Assembly (NCBI GenBank): GCA_022826515.1
Contig: JAJDUT010000089.1
Span: 1 to 16,897, forward strand
Direction of reading: 5' to 3'
Source: Candidatus Latescibacterota bacterium
Lineage (GTDB): Bacteria > Latescibacterota > UBA2968 > UBA8231
DNA length: 16,897 nucleotides
The notes beneath the pieces were generated by a model. The model saw only the letters and a program-made list of their open reading frames with translations. It did no database searches and was not told the origin of the DNA. Shown piece after piece: positions 8,450 to 15,825 of the stretch. The first letter of the stretch is position 1, and each line of letters opens with the position of its first letter. Made by a program: the position numbers and the translations under genes.

Positions 8450-9584
8450 AGATCCGCCGTCGGTGCAGTCCCCGATCGAGCCGCCACGTCCTGATGCTAG
8501 CGTCGTCGATGTGCATGGTAATGTCGTAGAACCCCATCTTCACGGGTTCCCATGCATGCGACCAGAGCGTCCAAGTATCGTTAGTCTCCTGCGCGTAGGG
8601 CATGTTGACCGGAACGGGATCTCGGTCTTGGCCGAACCGAATCATCAATTTGTCGGTCAGCCGCTCGCCCCCCCACATCAGGCCGACCACCCGATAGACG
8701 ATCCGCTCGGCGACCCGCCATTTCTCAACGCGGATGGGCAAAGCCGCCTGGTCGATCAGCGCGGGGTCAAAGTCTCTGGCGAGCTTGGGGGTACCCTGCT
8801 GGTTGATGCGGCCGGCAAATTCCAGCATCTGACTCGTCGCCATTGCGCTGTCGTCAACCAACGCAATCTCATTGACCCATTTGATGTCCACGCAACTAAA
8901 CCACCGAGGCACGACTAGACGCACAGGGAAACCGTGATCGCGCGGCAGCGGTTCGCCATTCATCTCAGTGGCTAAAAAGGCACCATATTTCTCAAGCTCT
9001 GCAAAGGTAAAAACCCAACTCGCCCCCGGAATCGAAGAGTGCGGTTGGGTTGAGTACTCGTCAAAGCCCGAGATCAGGACGCGGGTCGCCTCGGCTTTGA
9101 TGTTCAGCCTCTCTAGTACCTCGGTCAGGGGAACGCCCGACCACTGGGCCGCGCTCATCAGCCCAAAGGGCCGACGCTGATTGCCGGCGCACTCCAGCAG
9201 CACAGTGCCCATGGGTTTGACCAAGGACTTTAACTCGTCCAGACCAATTTCCACTGGCCGCTCGACCAGTCCGCGCACCGCGATCTTCCACGGCTGGGCA
9301 AAATCGAGTAGATCAGAGCAGCGCGTGCGCACAAAGAAGTGCTCATTGGGAGTGATCAAGGTGGCGGGCGTGAGCGCAGTCAAATCAGTGTGGAACCGCG
9401 CGTCGAGTCCATCCCCTAGTTGCAGGGGCTCTTTGCCGTCGAGGAAGCTTTGATTCCCCAGCAATTCGCCGTCGGCAAAAAGATCGGGATCACCTTCTGG
9501 ACGGGCGCACGCAAGGCCCAAAGCCAGTGCGCCGCCCGCGCCAAGCGTCTGCTGGATAAACGTCCTGCGCGTCCATTCCTCCAT
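8433..9584 (-). CDS. Tat-exported sulfite oxidase-family molybdopterin oxidoreductase
   Basis: 383 residues from ATG 9582-9584, chosen over the upstream in-frame ATG at 9635 because AGGAGG lies seven bases before it and because it puts the twin-arginine motif TRRTFIQ at residues 5-11. A hydrophobic stretch (GAGGALALGLA) and ACA cleavage-like site follow, so the enzyme is probably periplasmic. The Mo-cofactor domain contains LLECAGNQRRPF, with Cys132 the expected molybdenum ligand, and RDHGFPVRLVVP (215-226). The last 110 residues (LPIRVE..., YRVVGLMWGGE) match the Mo-cofactor oxidoreductase dimerisation domain. No cytochrome b5 or heme domain is present. Sulfite oxidation is the family prototype, but the substrate is not established. 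After the conserved VP the sequence reads RWFSCVDIKW rather than the usual PG-type loop, adding a second cysteine (Cys231) near the predicted active site. Upstream lie a tiny ORF and the GH123-like gene; downstream is a 122-base gap. Confidence 0.87.
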   Translation of the reverse strand: MEEWTRRTFIQQTLGAGGALALGLACARPEGDPDLFADGELLGNQSFLDGKEPLQLGDGLDARFHTDLTALTPATLITPNEHFFVRTRCSDLLDFAQPWKIAVRGLVERPVEIGLDELKSLVKPMGTVLLECAGNQRRPFGLMSAAQWSGVPLTEVLERLNIKAEATRVLISGFDEYSTQPHSSIPGASWVFTFAELEKYGAFLATEMNGEPLPRDHGFPVRLVVPRWFSCVDIKWVNEIALVDDSAMATSQMLEFAGRINQQGTPKLARDFDPALIDQAALPIRVEKWRVAERIVYRVVGLMWGGERLTDKLMIRFGQDRDPVPVNMPYAQETNDTWTLWSHAWEPVKMGFYDITMHIDDASIRTWRLDRGLHRRRIYIRQV

Positions 9585-9591
9585 CGTCTGC

Positions 9592-9597
9592 CCTCCT
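9592..9597 (-). promoter_or_regulatory. Shine-Dalgarno deciding the molybdoenzyme start
   Basis: AGGAGG on the minus strand sits seven bases before ATG 9582-9584. The TAG stop of the 23-codon ORF (9596-9598) overlaps this site, which would favour translational coupling. Confidence 0.75.
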
Positions 9598-9667
9598 AAG
9601 GTAGCCCGAGTTCTACCTCGTCGCGATTGAACCAATGATAGTGGGCCACCTGTGCTGCGGTTATCAC
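9596..9667 (-). CDS. Possible 23-residue small protein or leader peptide with its own ribosome site
   Basis: A GTG at 9665-9667 opens a frame of 23 codons reading MITAAQVAHYHW..., ending in ...LGLP and TAG. AAGGAG (9673-9678 on the minus strand) precedes the GTG by five bases, just past the TAA of the GH123-like gene. The TAG overlaps the AGGAGG of the molybdoenzyme, so stop, SD and next start lie within about 15 bases. No homology is claimed; the opening loosely recalls the first residues of phytanoyl-CoA dioxygenase-type proteins, so it could instead be a decayed gene start. It may be a coupling leader for the molybdoenzyme, a micro-protein, or chance. Confidence 0.4.
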   Translation of the reverse strand: MITAAQVAHYHWFNRDEVELGLP

Positions 9668-9678
9668 GCTAGCTCCTT

Positions 9679-12114
9679 TTATTTTGCCAGAGCCTCGGCC
9701 ACGGCCTTCAGCGCCTCCAGCCGCATCTCGAGCAATTCCCCGGGCGTGCCGCTGTGCAGATCCACCTGCACCAAATCGGCCCGACCATCCTGCCTGTTCA
9801 CCAAGCGGGCCGGACCTTCCCGGTGGAGTTGTGCCAAACCTGCATCACCGGTTTTTGCCGCGACAGTGCCCAGATGACGCCACAATTCGACATCTTCGAT
9901 GCCTTCGCGCCAGGCCTCCCGCCGCTTGCTGGTGATCGGCCCGTGCTCGGTGGCATAGACCATGCCGTAGCTGGGGTAGCGGCCCGCGTAGTCGTTGAAC
10001 TGTCCGCCGTCGTCTCCCCAGACCCACATGCCGGCACCGTCCAACCCCAACTCGATGGTGGCCATGTGGTGCAGGCGATAGTACCGGTGGGGATCGCTGG
10101 CTTTGGAACTTCCCACCACGTACTGGGAGCCGGCATGTTCTTCCGCCAGCACGTGGGCGAGAATTTCGGGGTGTTGGCGATAGTACTTTAGCGGACAGCA
10201 GTGGATGTCAATGGCATCGGGATACTTTTCCAGCATCTCCAGCGAAATCTGATGATCCTCCCAAATGAGGATCGTTGGATCGACCTCCTTGGCGAATTTC
10301 GACGATGGGATAATGTACTTCTCAAATCCCTCGTCGCCGGGTTCATCGACCCAGTAAAAGGCCCATTTATCCGTCGGAAAGCCCCTCGCCAGCATGTGGT
10401 CGCGGATTTGCCGCACCCACTCCTTGAACAGGGCTTCGTGCTCGGGGGTGCCGACCTTTGGCACATCGGTCGCGCGGTGATAATTGAGATCCATGTAGCC
10501 GAATTCAAAACCAGTCCACAGCAGCCACTGCCTCACATAAGGCCGGTACGCAAGCATCTCGTCGAGTTTGGCAAAATCAACCTCAATCGGTTGGACAAAC
10601 TCGTCAGTCGCCTTATCGACCTTGGGCCAAGGGATGTACGCGTGGTGCAGCACGTGGGCGTTGGCATAGCAGCGCTCGAGTTCCGCCGCGGCCTGCTGCT
10701 CGTATCCCTGGGATGGCGTCCAAGTGAAGTAGCCCCACGACTGGGCGATATACGTCGGATCGGCGGGCATTTCCACGGGGAACACCTTGGCACTGAGCGG
10801 AATCTCAAAGTGCGCATCGCCGACGGTGACCGCGACCTTGCCCTCGTACTGTTGCGGTTTGAGGCCCCGCGAGTGGAGCACCAGCCACACTTGGCGCGTC
10901 ATGCCCGGCGGCAGGATCGCGCCGCCGTCTTCAAGGGGCGGCAAAGCGTCGTCGAAAAACAGGAATCCACTGCCCACGACATGGGTTGCAATATGTCGTG
11001 TGATCTGCGCGACCGGCCAGATATCCCCTCCCTCAACCCCCCTCAATGCACCCACTTCGACTTGGATATTCAACGGCTTAGTGGTGTTGTTCGACACGTT
11101 GAACGCGACCGGTTCGTACTCGCCAATCATCATGTCCGCGTGTAACTTGGGCGCAACCTCAGTCATCGGTCGTGCAAACGGGTTGGTCCGGTGCGACCAC
11201 ATTGAGTCAGTCGGCTGCCAGATGATCGCGGCTCGGTCGTCGCGGCGGCTGAAATAGGCACCCATCGCCGCGCAAATTCTGCGACCGACCTCGGTGTGGG
11301 GCAGTCCCTTGGAGTAATCCACTTCTTCGCCACCACGGCCGGAGAAAACGACGCGCTCCAAGGTTTCAAGTTGGCGCAGAATAGCAGTCGCGTCTGCTCC
11401 CTGCATGGACATCACCTGATCGCGGGCGGCTTGGACAAAGTAGAGGTCGATATTCTTCTGCACGGCACCTTCGGCGCGCTCTAACGCGTCGCTTTCGATC
11501 GCACTTTGGGCGATTCCGGCCTCTGCGAAAGAAACAGCCGCCGGATCGCCGTGGCCCTGCATCACCTCAATTTCGTCCACGAATCCGTAAAAGCCCCCCT
11601 TGGCAACGTATATTGCTAAATGACGCCCGCGGGTTTTCAGACCCCGAGCGACAAAGCGATGGCGCACGTACTGGTCCTGGGGAATCGCCTCATTGATCAG
11701 ATCCGCCACATAGTACCAGGTCTGCCCGTCGTCGGACACATAGGCGAAGAGCGCCGCGGGAAAAGTGACTTGGGACGCGCCAGAAGTGGTGTCAAAACCA
11801 AGAGCATCAATGGAATAAACATCCCCGAGATCGACAGAGATGAGGACGCCGGGCTTGCGGCCGAATTGCCAGCCGACCGTTCCCTTGTCGGTCCAGAAGC
11901 CAGTGTCGCCGGGCTGCCAGAACTCGCCGTCGAACAGATCGGTCTCATCGCCCCCGGCACACAAACTATAGTTAGGCTCTAAAGAAAACGTCGCGCTCTT
12001 GCCCGAGGCTAGGTTCGTTCCCGCCAGCGGCTCTATTACTGTATCCGCGCTGGGGCCTGTCGCCGTGGCCATGCCCAAGGCGACGATGAAGCATGCTTTC
12101 TGCCAGCTATTCAT
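9679..12114 (-). CDS. Secreted discoidin-domain GH123/DUF4091-like glycosidase
   Basis: 811 residues. GGAGG lies six bases before ATG 12112-12114. Residues 1-24 are a signal peptide (KACFIVALGMATATG, cut near PSA-D). Residues about 33-186 form an F5/8-type C (discoidin) sugar-binding domain: NLASGKSATFS, LFDGEFW, VLISVDLGDVYSIDALGF, VSDDGQTW and a terminal VDEIEV. Residues about 310-450 look like a beta-sandwich linker. Residues about 455-800 match the DUF4091 / GH123-like barrel: WAFYWVDEPGDEGF (584-597), whose adjacent D590-E591 correspond to the Asp-Glu pair used by GH123 beta-N-acetylgalactosaminidases for substrate-assisted hydrolysis; MWVWGDDGGQFNDY (696-709); and REGIEDVELWRHL (736-748), the usual DUF4091 close. 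It probably acts outside the cytoplasm on an amino-sugar-containing glycan, though many DUF4091 proteins have unknown substrates. It follows the TPR gene by 38 bases. Confidence 0.85.
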   Translation of the reverse strand: MNSWQKACFIVALGMATATGPSADTVIEPLAGTNLASGKSATFSLEPNYSLCAGGDETDLFDGEFWQPGDTGFWTDKGTVGWQFGRKPGVLISVDLGDVYSIDALGFDTTSGASQVTFPAALFAYVSDDGQTWYYVADLINEAIPQDQYVRHRFVARGLKTRGRHLAIYVAKGGFYGFVDEIEVMQGHGDPAAVSFAEAGIAQSAIESDALERAEGAVQKNIDLYFVQAARDQVMSMQGADATAILRQLETLERVVFSGRGGEEVDYSKGLPHTEVGRRICAAMGAYFSRRDDRAAIIWQPTDSMWSHRTNPFARPMTEVAPKLHADMMIGEYEPVAFNVSNNTTKPLNIQVEVGALRGVEGGDIWPVAQITRHIATHVVGSGFLFFDDALPPLEDGGAILPPGMTRQVWLVLHSRGLKPQQYEGKVAVTVGDAHFEIPLSAKVFPVEMPADPTYIAQSWGYFTWTPSQGYEQQAAAELERCYANAHVLHHAYIPWPKVDKATDEFVQPIEVDFAKLDEMLAYRPYVRQWLLWTGFEFGYMDLNYHRATDVPKVGTPEHEALFKEWVRQIRDHMLARGFPTDKWAFYWVDEPGDEGFEKYIIPSSKFAKEVDPTILIWEDHQISLEMLEKYPDAIDIHCCPLKYYRQHPEILAHVLAEEHAGSQYVVGSSKASDPHRYYRLHHMATIELGLDGAGMWVWGDDGGQFNDYAGRYPSYGMVYATEHGPITSKRREAWREGIEDVELWRHLGTVAAKTGDAGLAQLHREGPARLVNRQDGRADLVQVDLHSGTPGELLEMRLEALKAVAEALAK

Positions 12115-12118
12115 CCGA

Positions 12119-12144
12119 TTCCTCCCTCTCGCGCGGGGCGAGGG
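12119..12144 (-). promoter_or_regulatory. Hairpin next to and partly overlapping the ribosome site of the GH123-like gene
   Basis: CTCGC (12128-12132) pairs with GCGAG (12138-12142) around a five-base loop on either strand, and the CCC/GGG flanks can extend the stem past a bulge. The 3' arm on the minus strand runs into GGGAGGAA (12119-12126), the Shine-Dalgarno six bases from the ATG. It could lower translation of the glycosidase relative to the TPR gene. This is a visual reading only. Confidence 0.35.
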
Positions 12145-12152
12145 TCAATGGC

Positions 12153-13805
12153 TCATTGAGCGCCGTGTTGCTGGACGTAATCCTGCGCTTCTTTGAGCGC
12201 GGGCAAATCGGCATCGGCATTGCGCCAGATATCGAGGAGTTCGCGATAAAAACGCACGGCTTCTCCCCCGTTGCCCAATGCCGCTTCGGCCCGCGCCAAA
12301 CCAAGCACGTATAGCGGGTCCCGCGGCCGCATCTCCAAAAGCTGGGCAAACAACGAGCGAGCTTCTTGGGCATGGCCCTGCTCTACGAGCAGTTCCGCGT
12401 ACAGCTCACTGCCCAAAATGTCGGGTGGAGCCTTTTCCCGTCGCTCCCCTTCCATGGCCCGTCGAGCCGACTCCAGCGCAGCAGCGGCATCGCCGCGCGC
12501 CCTGGCGTGGACGGCGTCGAGGTAGTGGGCCACGGCCTGAAGGTAATTTTTGAATCTCCCCAAGACCGGCATGTGTGAGTAAGCCCGCACGCGTCCGACG
12601 GAGAGGCGAAACAGCGAGTCCTGCCGGGCCACCGCGGCGCGATAGCCAATGAAGCGTGCGCCCTGGCCCGGCGGCATGGAGGCCACATCGACTTCCTCTG
12701 TGACCGGCAGTCGCACATCGGTGCGGCCCACAGCCAGTGCAACCCGTTGGTACCGACTTTTGAACATGATCGCATTGTAGGGGATGAGGTCCAGTTTCTC
12801 ACCCCGCCGCCGGGCTTCGCGTTCCACGGCGTCGAATTCGTCGATTAGACCCTGGGCATCCTGCAAACGGCCGAGCTTCAAATAGGCGTCCAACAACCAA
12901 TCGATCGAATGCAAATCGCGCTTGTACAGGGGCCGCCCCGTCCGCTCCTGCCACTGCACGGTCGCCACATAGGAATCCTCGTTTGAAGCGGCCATCTCCT
13001 CCCACATGCCGAGCCAGCGAAAAATGTGGCTCGGCATGTGCAGTGCGTGCGACGAGGCCGGCGCCAGGCGAGCATAGAACCGGGCCAAGTCCAAGCCCCT
13101 ATGGGCGAAAGTGCGCGAGTCGTACACGTGGATGAGATAGTGCACCACGCCGGGATGCTCGGGACGGCGCTGGTACACTTCCTCCAAAATGGCGGCGAGC
13201 GGCTCCACAAACGCGGAATCGTCCCAAGTGAATCCCCTTTGGACCCGGGCGGCGCTCATGCGGGCCAATGCCGCGAAGATGACCGCTTCGTCGTCGTCTG
13301 GGTAGCGCGCGGCGAGTTGCTCCATGGCCGCAGCAAAAGCCCGGCGACCCTTTGGACTACCCCGCTCGCGATAGAGCGGCCGCAGCGCATCGACGAATCC
13401 CTGCTCGCGTGTCGTCCAGTTCAGCTTTTCCCGCGCTTGCAGTTCATCCAACTGGTCGAGAATCGCTTGGCCGGCCTTTGAATCCTGCACGCCTCGGGTT
13501 CCCTGCAGAGGCGCGTCATGCGTCATGGCCTCACCCCAATAGGCCATGGCAAAACCGGGGTCCAGTTCCCGCGCCTTGCGAAAGTGGTCCCGCGCCTCCT
13601 CGTACCAGAAGCTGTGCAGCGCCAGCACCCCCAAGTCGAACTCCTCTTGAGCCGCAGGCGCACCAGAAGTGGGAAAGTCGATGCGGCCGAGAAGCAGAGG
13701 TTGGTCTGGCGGCGATTCTTGGGCTTGGTCCGGCGAGTGTTCTGCAGGACCACACGCCCAATACATGGTTGCCGCTACCGATAAAACAAGAGTTGATATT
13801 CGCAT
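12153..13805 (-). CDS. Secreted or lipoprotein-like TPR protein of the HALHMPSHIF family
   Basis: 550 residues from ATG 13803-13805, preferred over the in-frame ATG at 13877 because GGAGGAA lies nine bases before it and because it leaves a clean signal, MRISTLVLSVAATMYWAC. Cys18 is in the position of a lipobox cysteine, but the residues before it (YWA) are not a consensus lipobox, so lipidation is uncertain. The body is alpha-helical with TPR-like repeats: FWYEEARDHFRKARELDPGFAMAYWG near 65-90, and two or three more near 435-530. The family hallmarks HPGVVHYLIHVYD (217-229) and HALHMPSHIFRWLGMW (253-268), rich in invariant histidines, recur in a large uncharacterised family of bacterial TPR proteins that I recognise but for which I know no function. 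It is the first gene of the minus-strand run, with the glycosidase 38 bases downstream. Confidence 0.85.
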   Translation of the reverse strand: MRISTLVLSVAATMYWACGPAEHSPDQAQESPPDQPLLLGRIDFPTSGAPAAQEEFDLGVLALHSFWYEEARDHFRKARELDPGFAMAYWGEAMTHDAPLQGTRGVQDSKAGQAILDQLDELQAREKLNWTTREQGFVDALRPLYRERGSPKGRRAFAAAMEQLAARYPDDDEAVIFAALARMSAARVQRGFTWDDSAFVEPLAAILEEVYQRRPEHPGVVHYLIHVYDSRTFAHRGLDLARFYARLAPASSHALHMPSHIFRWLGMWEEMAASNEDSYVATVQWQERTGRPLYKRDLHSIDWLLDAYLKLGRLQDAQGLIDEFDAVEREARRRGEKLDLIPYNAIMFKSRYQRVALAVGRTDVRLPVTEEVDVASMPPGQGARFIGYRAAVARQDSLFRLSVGRVRAYSHMPVLGRFKNYLQAVAHYLDAVHARARGDAAAALESARRAMEGERREKAPPDILGSELYAELLVEQGHAQEARSLFAQLLEMRPRDPLYVLGLARAEAALGNGGEAVRFYRELLDIWRNADADLPALKEAQDYVQQHGAQ

Positions 13806-13834
13806 CACGTTCAATTCCTCCAATGCTGGAGAGC

Positions 13835-13863
13835 AACATAGCGGCCAGAAAAAGATGACACAA
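13835..13863 (-). promoter_or_regulatory. Candidate promoter for the minus-strand gene run
   Basis: On the minus strand TTGTGT (13858-13863) and TATGTT (13835-13840) are separated by exactly 17 bases, similar to a housekeeping -35/-10 pair (3/6 and 4/6 matches). Transcription would begin near 13828, some 23 bases before the ATG at 13805. It also lies downstream of the alternative ATG at 13877, which supports the shorter protein. Sequence resemblance only. Confidence 0.3.
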
Positions 13864-13885
13864 CACCCTTTCAACACTATCTTCC

Positions 13886-13895
13886 GATATACAAT
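13886..13895 (+). promoter_or_regulatory. Possible -10 element for the plus-strand surface protein gene
   Basis: GATATACAAT contains TACAAT/TATACA, near the TATAAT consensus, 18 bases before ATG 13913. No convincing -35 hexamer is found 16-18 bases upstream. A partial SD (GGGA, 13900-13903) follows. Weak evidence. Confidence 0.2.
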
Positions 13896-13912
13896 TTGCG
13901 GGATGAACGTCT

Positions 13913-15793
13913 ATGAAAGTAGCGCGCTTCCTTTCCTTATCCTGGATTTTTTCTTTGGCGCTCGGTTTTTGGGCCGGCCCAGCCTCGGGTCTGACCATTT
14001 ACCGGTTCGGCGGCGAAGATCGGCCCAAACCCCCTGAGGAAGGCCAGGCCGGGGTGGACTTCAGACAATTGAGCTGGATGAATTTCGATGCCGAACCTCA
14101 TGGGGAAACCATTGACTTGGCCGTAGATAGTACCGGTATCCAGCCCCTCAAACGCAATCCAGACTTCAACATAGCCCCCGGAATCGAAGAGAAAGGAGGG
14201 GCACATTTAAGGGCCAATATAAATAGAGAAGTGTGGGATGGTGATATGGGTACTTTCTGGCTGGCGGAAAAGTATCTGTGCGCCGATCACAGTATCAGAT
14301 CCGGGGCCTGCACCGATGATTTCAGTCGGGCGGGCACGGCCAATATCTACCTAGGCGGTCTCTACAACATCGACCGGCTTCGGGTGATATCCGGATTTAC
14401 CGACCCAGGCCGAACCGTGGGCATCCTCCGCGTCCACCTCGGCCCGCGACCCATAGTCAACTACGGCATCGTCCCGCCGAAATCGCCCTATATTGTCGAG
14501 GTGAGAGACAACCGGGAGCAAATCCTCGACATTCCCATCCCATCGCACGAGGCAGTAGAGTTTGTCCAAGTGGCCTTGGCCGAGCACAACACGGACTGGG
14601 AAGTGAACGAGATCGAAGTTTACGCCAAGGGGTTCGTCAAACAGGCCACTTATATTTCCGATGTCATCGATTTCGAGCGGCCTATGGCCTGGGGAGACCT
14701 GCGCTGGTCCGGAGTTCAGGAGCCTGGATCCCAAATTCTCATCCGGACCCGCAGCGGCCTAGATGACGATGCGGACGTGTTCTGGCGCTTCACCGGCCGC
14801 GGCAGCAAAGCCGAGGTGAGTCGCGCTGGCTACAGCGGCCTCAAACTCAATGAACGAGCCGGCATCACCCACGACCTCGACCACTGGACCTTTTGGTCGG
14901 CCCCCTATGACTTTGCCGACAGCAGCGGCACGCCGGTCGTGTCGGTAAGCCCTAGACGCTATTTCCAGTTCAAGATCGACTTCCTGCCCCGTGAAAACGC
15001 CGGCGGCCGGGTGGGTTTCGTGGAGTTGCGCGCCTCCGAGCCGGTGGCGACGAACCTAGTGGGCGAGGTCTGGCCGGTCGAAGCAAAAGTAGGGCAGCAA
15101 TCGTCCTTCACCTATGCGTTGCGGCCGACGATTCATCCGGGCGATATCGGCTTTGACCGGCTGGAAATTGAGACCTCCTCAATTATCAGCGCGGTGGAGG
15201 CGGTGCGCATCGGCGATGCACCCGTGGCCTTTACAGTAGAAGCCGAGGAGCCGCATCGGCTGGCTGTTAGTTTCCCGCGCCTCCAAGAGCAGGACTCGGG
15301 GACGCTAGTCGAGGTCGATTTCGCAGCACAGGTGCTGCGCTACGGAGCAATTTTTGCGGCGCAGGTGTCGGACAGCGACCAGCCTTTAGAGGTGCCGCAG
15401 GGGGTCAACCCGGGAGACGCTACGACTAAATACGAGGGCAACCGGGTGTCGGTGGCCACCGCCGCGCAGGAGCAGAGGCTGTTGCAGGTGCGAGTCGAGC
15501 CGACCATTTTTACGCCCAATGGCGATGGCCGCAACGACGAGATAGGCATCTTCTATCACATCTTGGAGATTACGGGCAGTTCTCAGGTAGCAGTGGAGGT
15601 GTGGGACTTGTCGGGTCGCCGGGTGCGGCAGGTGTATTCGGGCGCGGATGGGATCGGCGAGTACGAGCGGGCGTGGGATGGTCGGGACGAGGCCGGCGGT
15701 TTGGTGCCGCCAGGGATTTACCTGTATCGAGTTTCGGTCGATGCCGATCGGGAAAAGGTCGAAAAAACTGGCGTCTTGTATGCGACGTACTGA
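13913..15793 (+). CDS. Exported multidomain protein with C-terminal FTPNGDG / FlgD-Ig-like domain
   Basis: 626 residues. Residues 1-26 are a signal peptide (KVARFLSLSWIFSLALGFWAG, cut near ASG). Residues about 105-240 resemble a discoidin-like jelly roll (WDGDMGTFW at 108-116, IYLGGLYNIDRLRVISG at 145-161, VQVALAEHN, WEVNEIEVYAKG). Residues about 255-390 are beta-rich, with ILIRTRSG (275-282), SPRRYFQFKIDFL (346-358) and VGEVWP (383-388). Residues 528-626 carry EPTIFTPNGDGRNDEIG (529-545) and a FlgD-Ig-like domain ending WDGRDEAGGLVPPGIYLYRV (588-607). Such tails occur on proteins exported by Bacteroidota-type or related systems and on Latescibacterota/Poribacteria surface proteins; whether it is a sorting signal here is unknown. 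No enzymatic motif is seen; a binding or structural surface role is likely. It is divergent from the TPR gene and convergent with a paralogue 32 bases downstream. Confidence 0.8.
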   Translation: MKVARFLSLSWIFSLALGFWAGPASGLTIYRFGGEDRPKPPEEGQAGVDFRQLSWMNFDAEPHGETIDLAVDSTGIQPLKRNPDFNIAPGIEEKGGAHLRANINREVWDGDMGTFWLAEKYLCADHSIRSGACTDDFSRAGTANIYLGGLYNIDRLRVISGFTDPGRTVGILRVHLGPRPIVNYGIVPPKSPYIVEVRDNREQILDIPIPSHEAVEFVQVALAEHNTDWEVNEIEVYAKGFVKQATYISDVIDFERPMAWGDLRWSGVQEPGSQILIRTRSGLDDDADVFWRFTGRGSKAEVSRAGYSGLKLNERAGITHDLDHWTFWSAPYDFADSSGTPVVSVSPRRYFQFKIDFLPRENAGGRVGFVELRASEPVATNLVGEVWPVEAKVGQQSSFTYALRPTIHPGDIGFDRLEIETSSIISAVEAVRIGDAPVAFTVEAEEPHRLAVSFPRLQEQDSGTLVEVDFAAQVLRYGAIFAAQVSDSDQPLEVPQGVNPGDATTKYEGNRVSVATAAQEQRLLQVRVEPTIFTPNGDGRNDEIGIFYHILEITGSSQVAVEVWDLSGRRVRQVYSGADGIGEYERAWDGRDEAGGLVPPGIYLYRVSVDADREKVEKTGVLYATY

Positions 15794-15825
15794 AAGGTGC
15801 CTGTCGATGAATTTGCGTTAGACTC
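15794..15825. other. 32-base gap between two convergent genes
   Basis: The gap between the stop codons of the two paralogous genes shows no inverted repeat or T-run that would make an intrinsic terminator for either side. Transcripts may therefore overlap, or termination may be factor-dependent. Confidence 0.45.

Noticed and set aside
9585..9635. Longer start for the molybdoenzyme (17 extra residues)
   Set aside because: It lacks an SD and would put a basic extension before the Tat motif. The inner ATG has AGGAGG at seven bases and proper Tat spacing.
10201..11145. 314-codon plus-strand open frame
   Set aside because: It is antisense to the GH123-like catalytic region. High G+C in third positions produces such shadows; no supporting motif was seen.
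13806..13877. Longer start for the TPR protein (24 extra residues)
   Set aside because: The inner ATG has GGAGGAA at nine bases and begins a clean signal sequence, and the candidate promoter lies inside the longer version.
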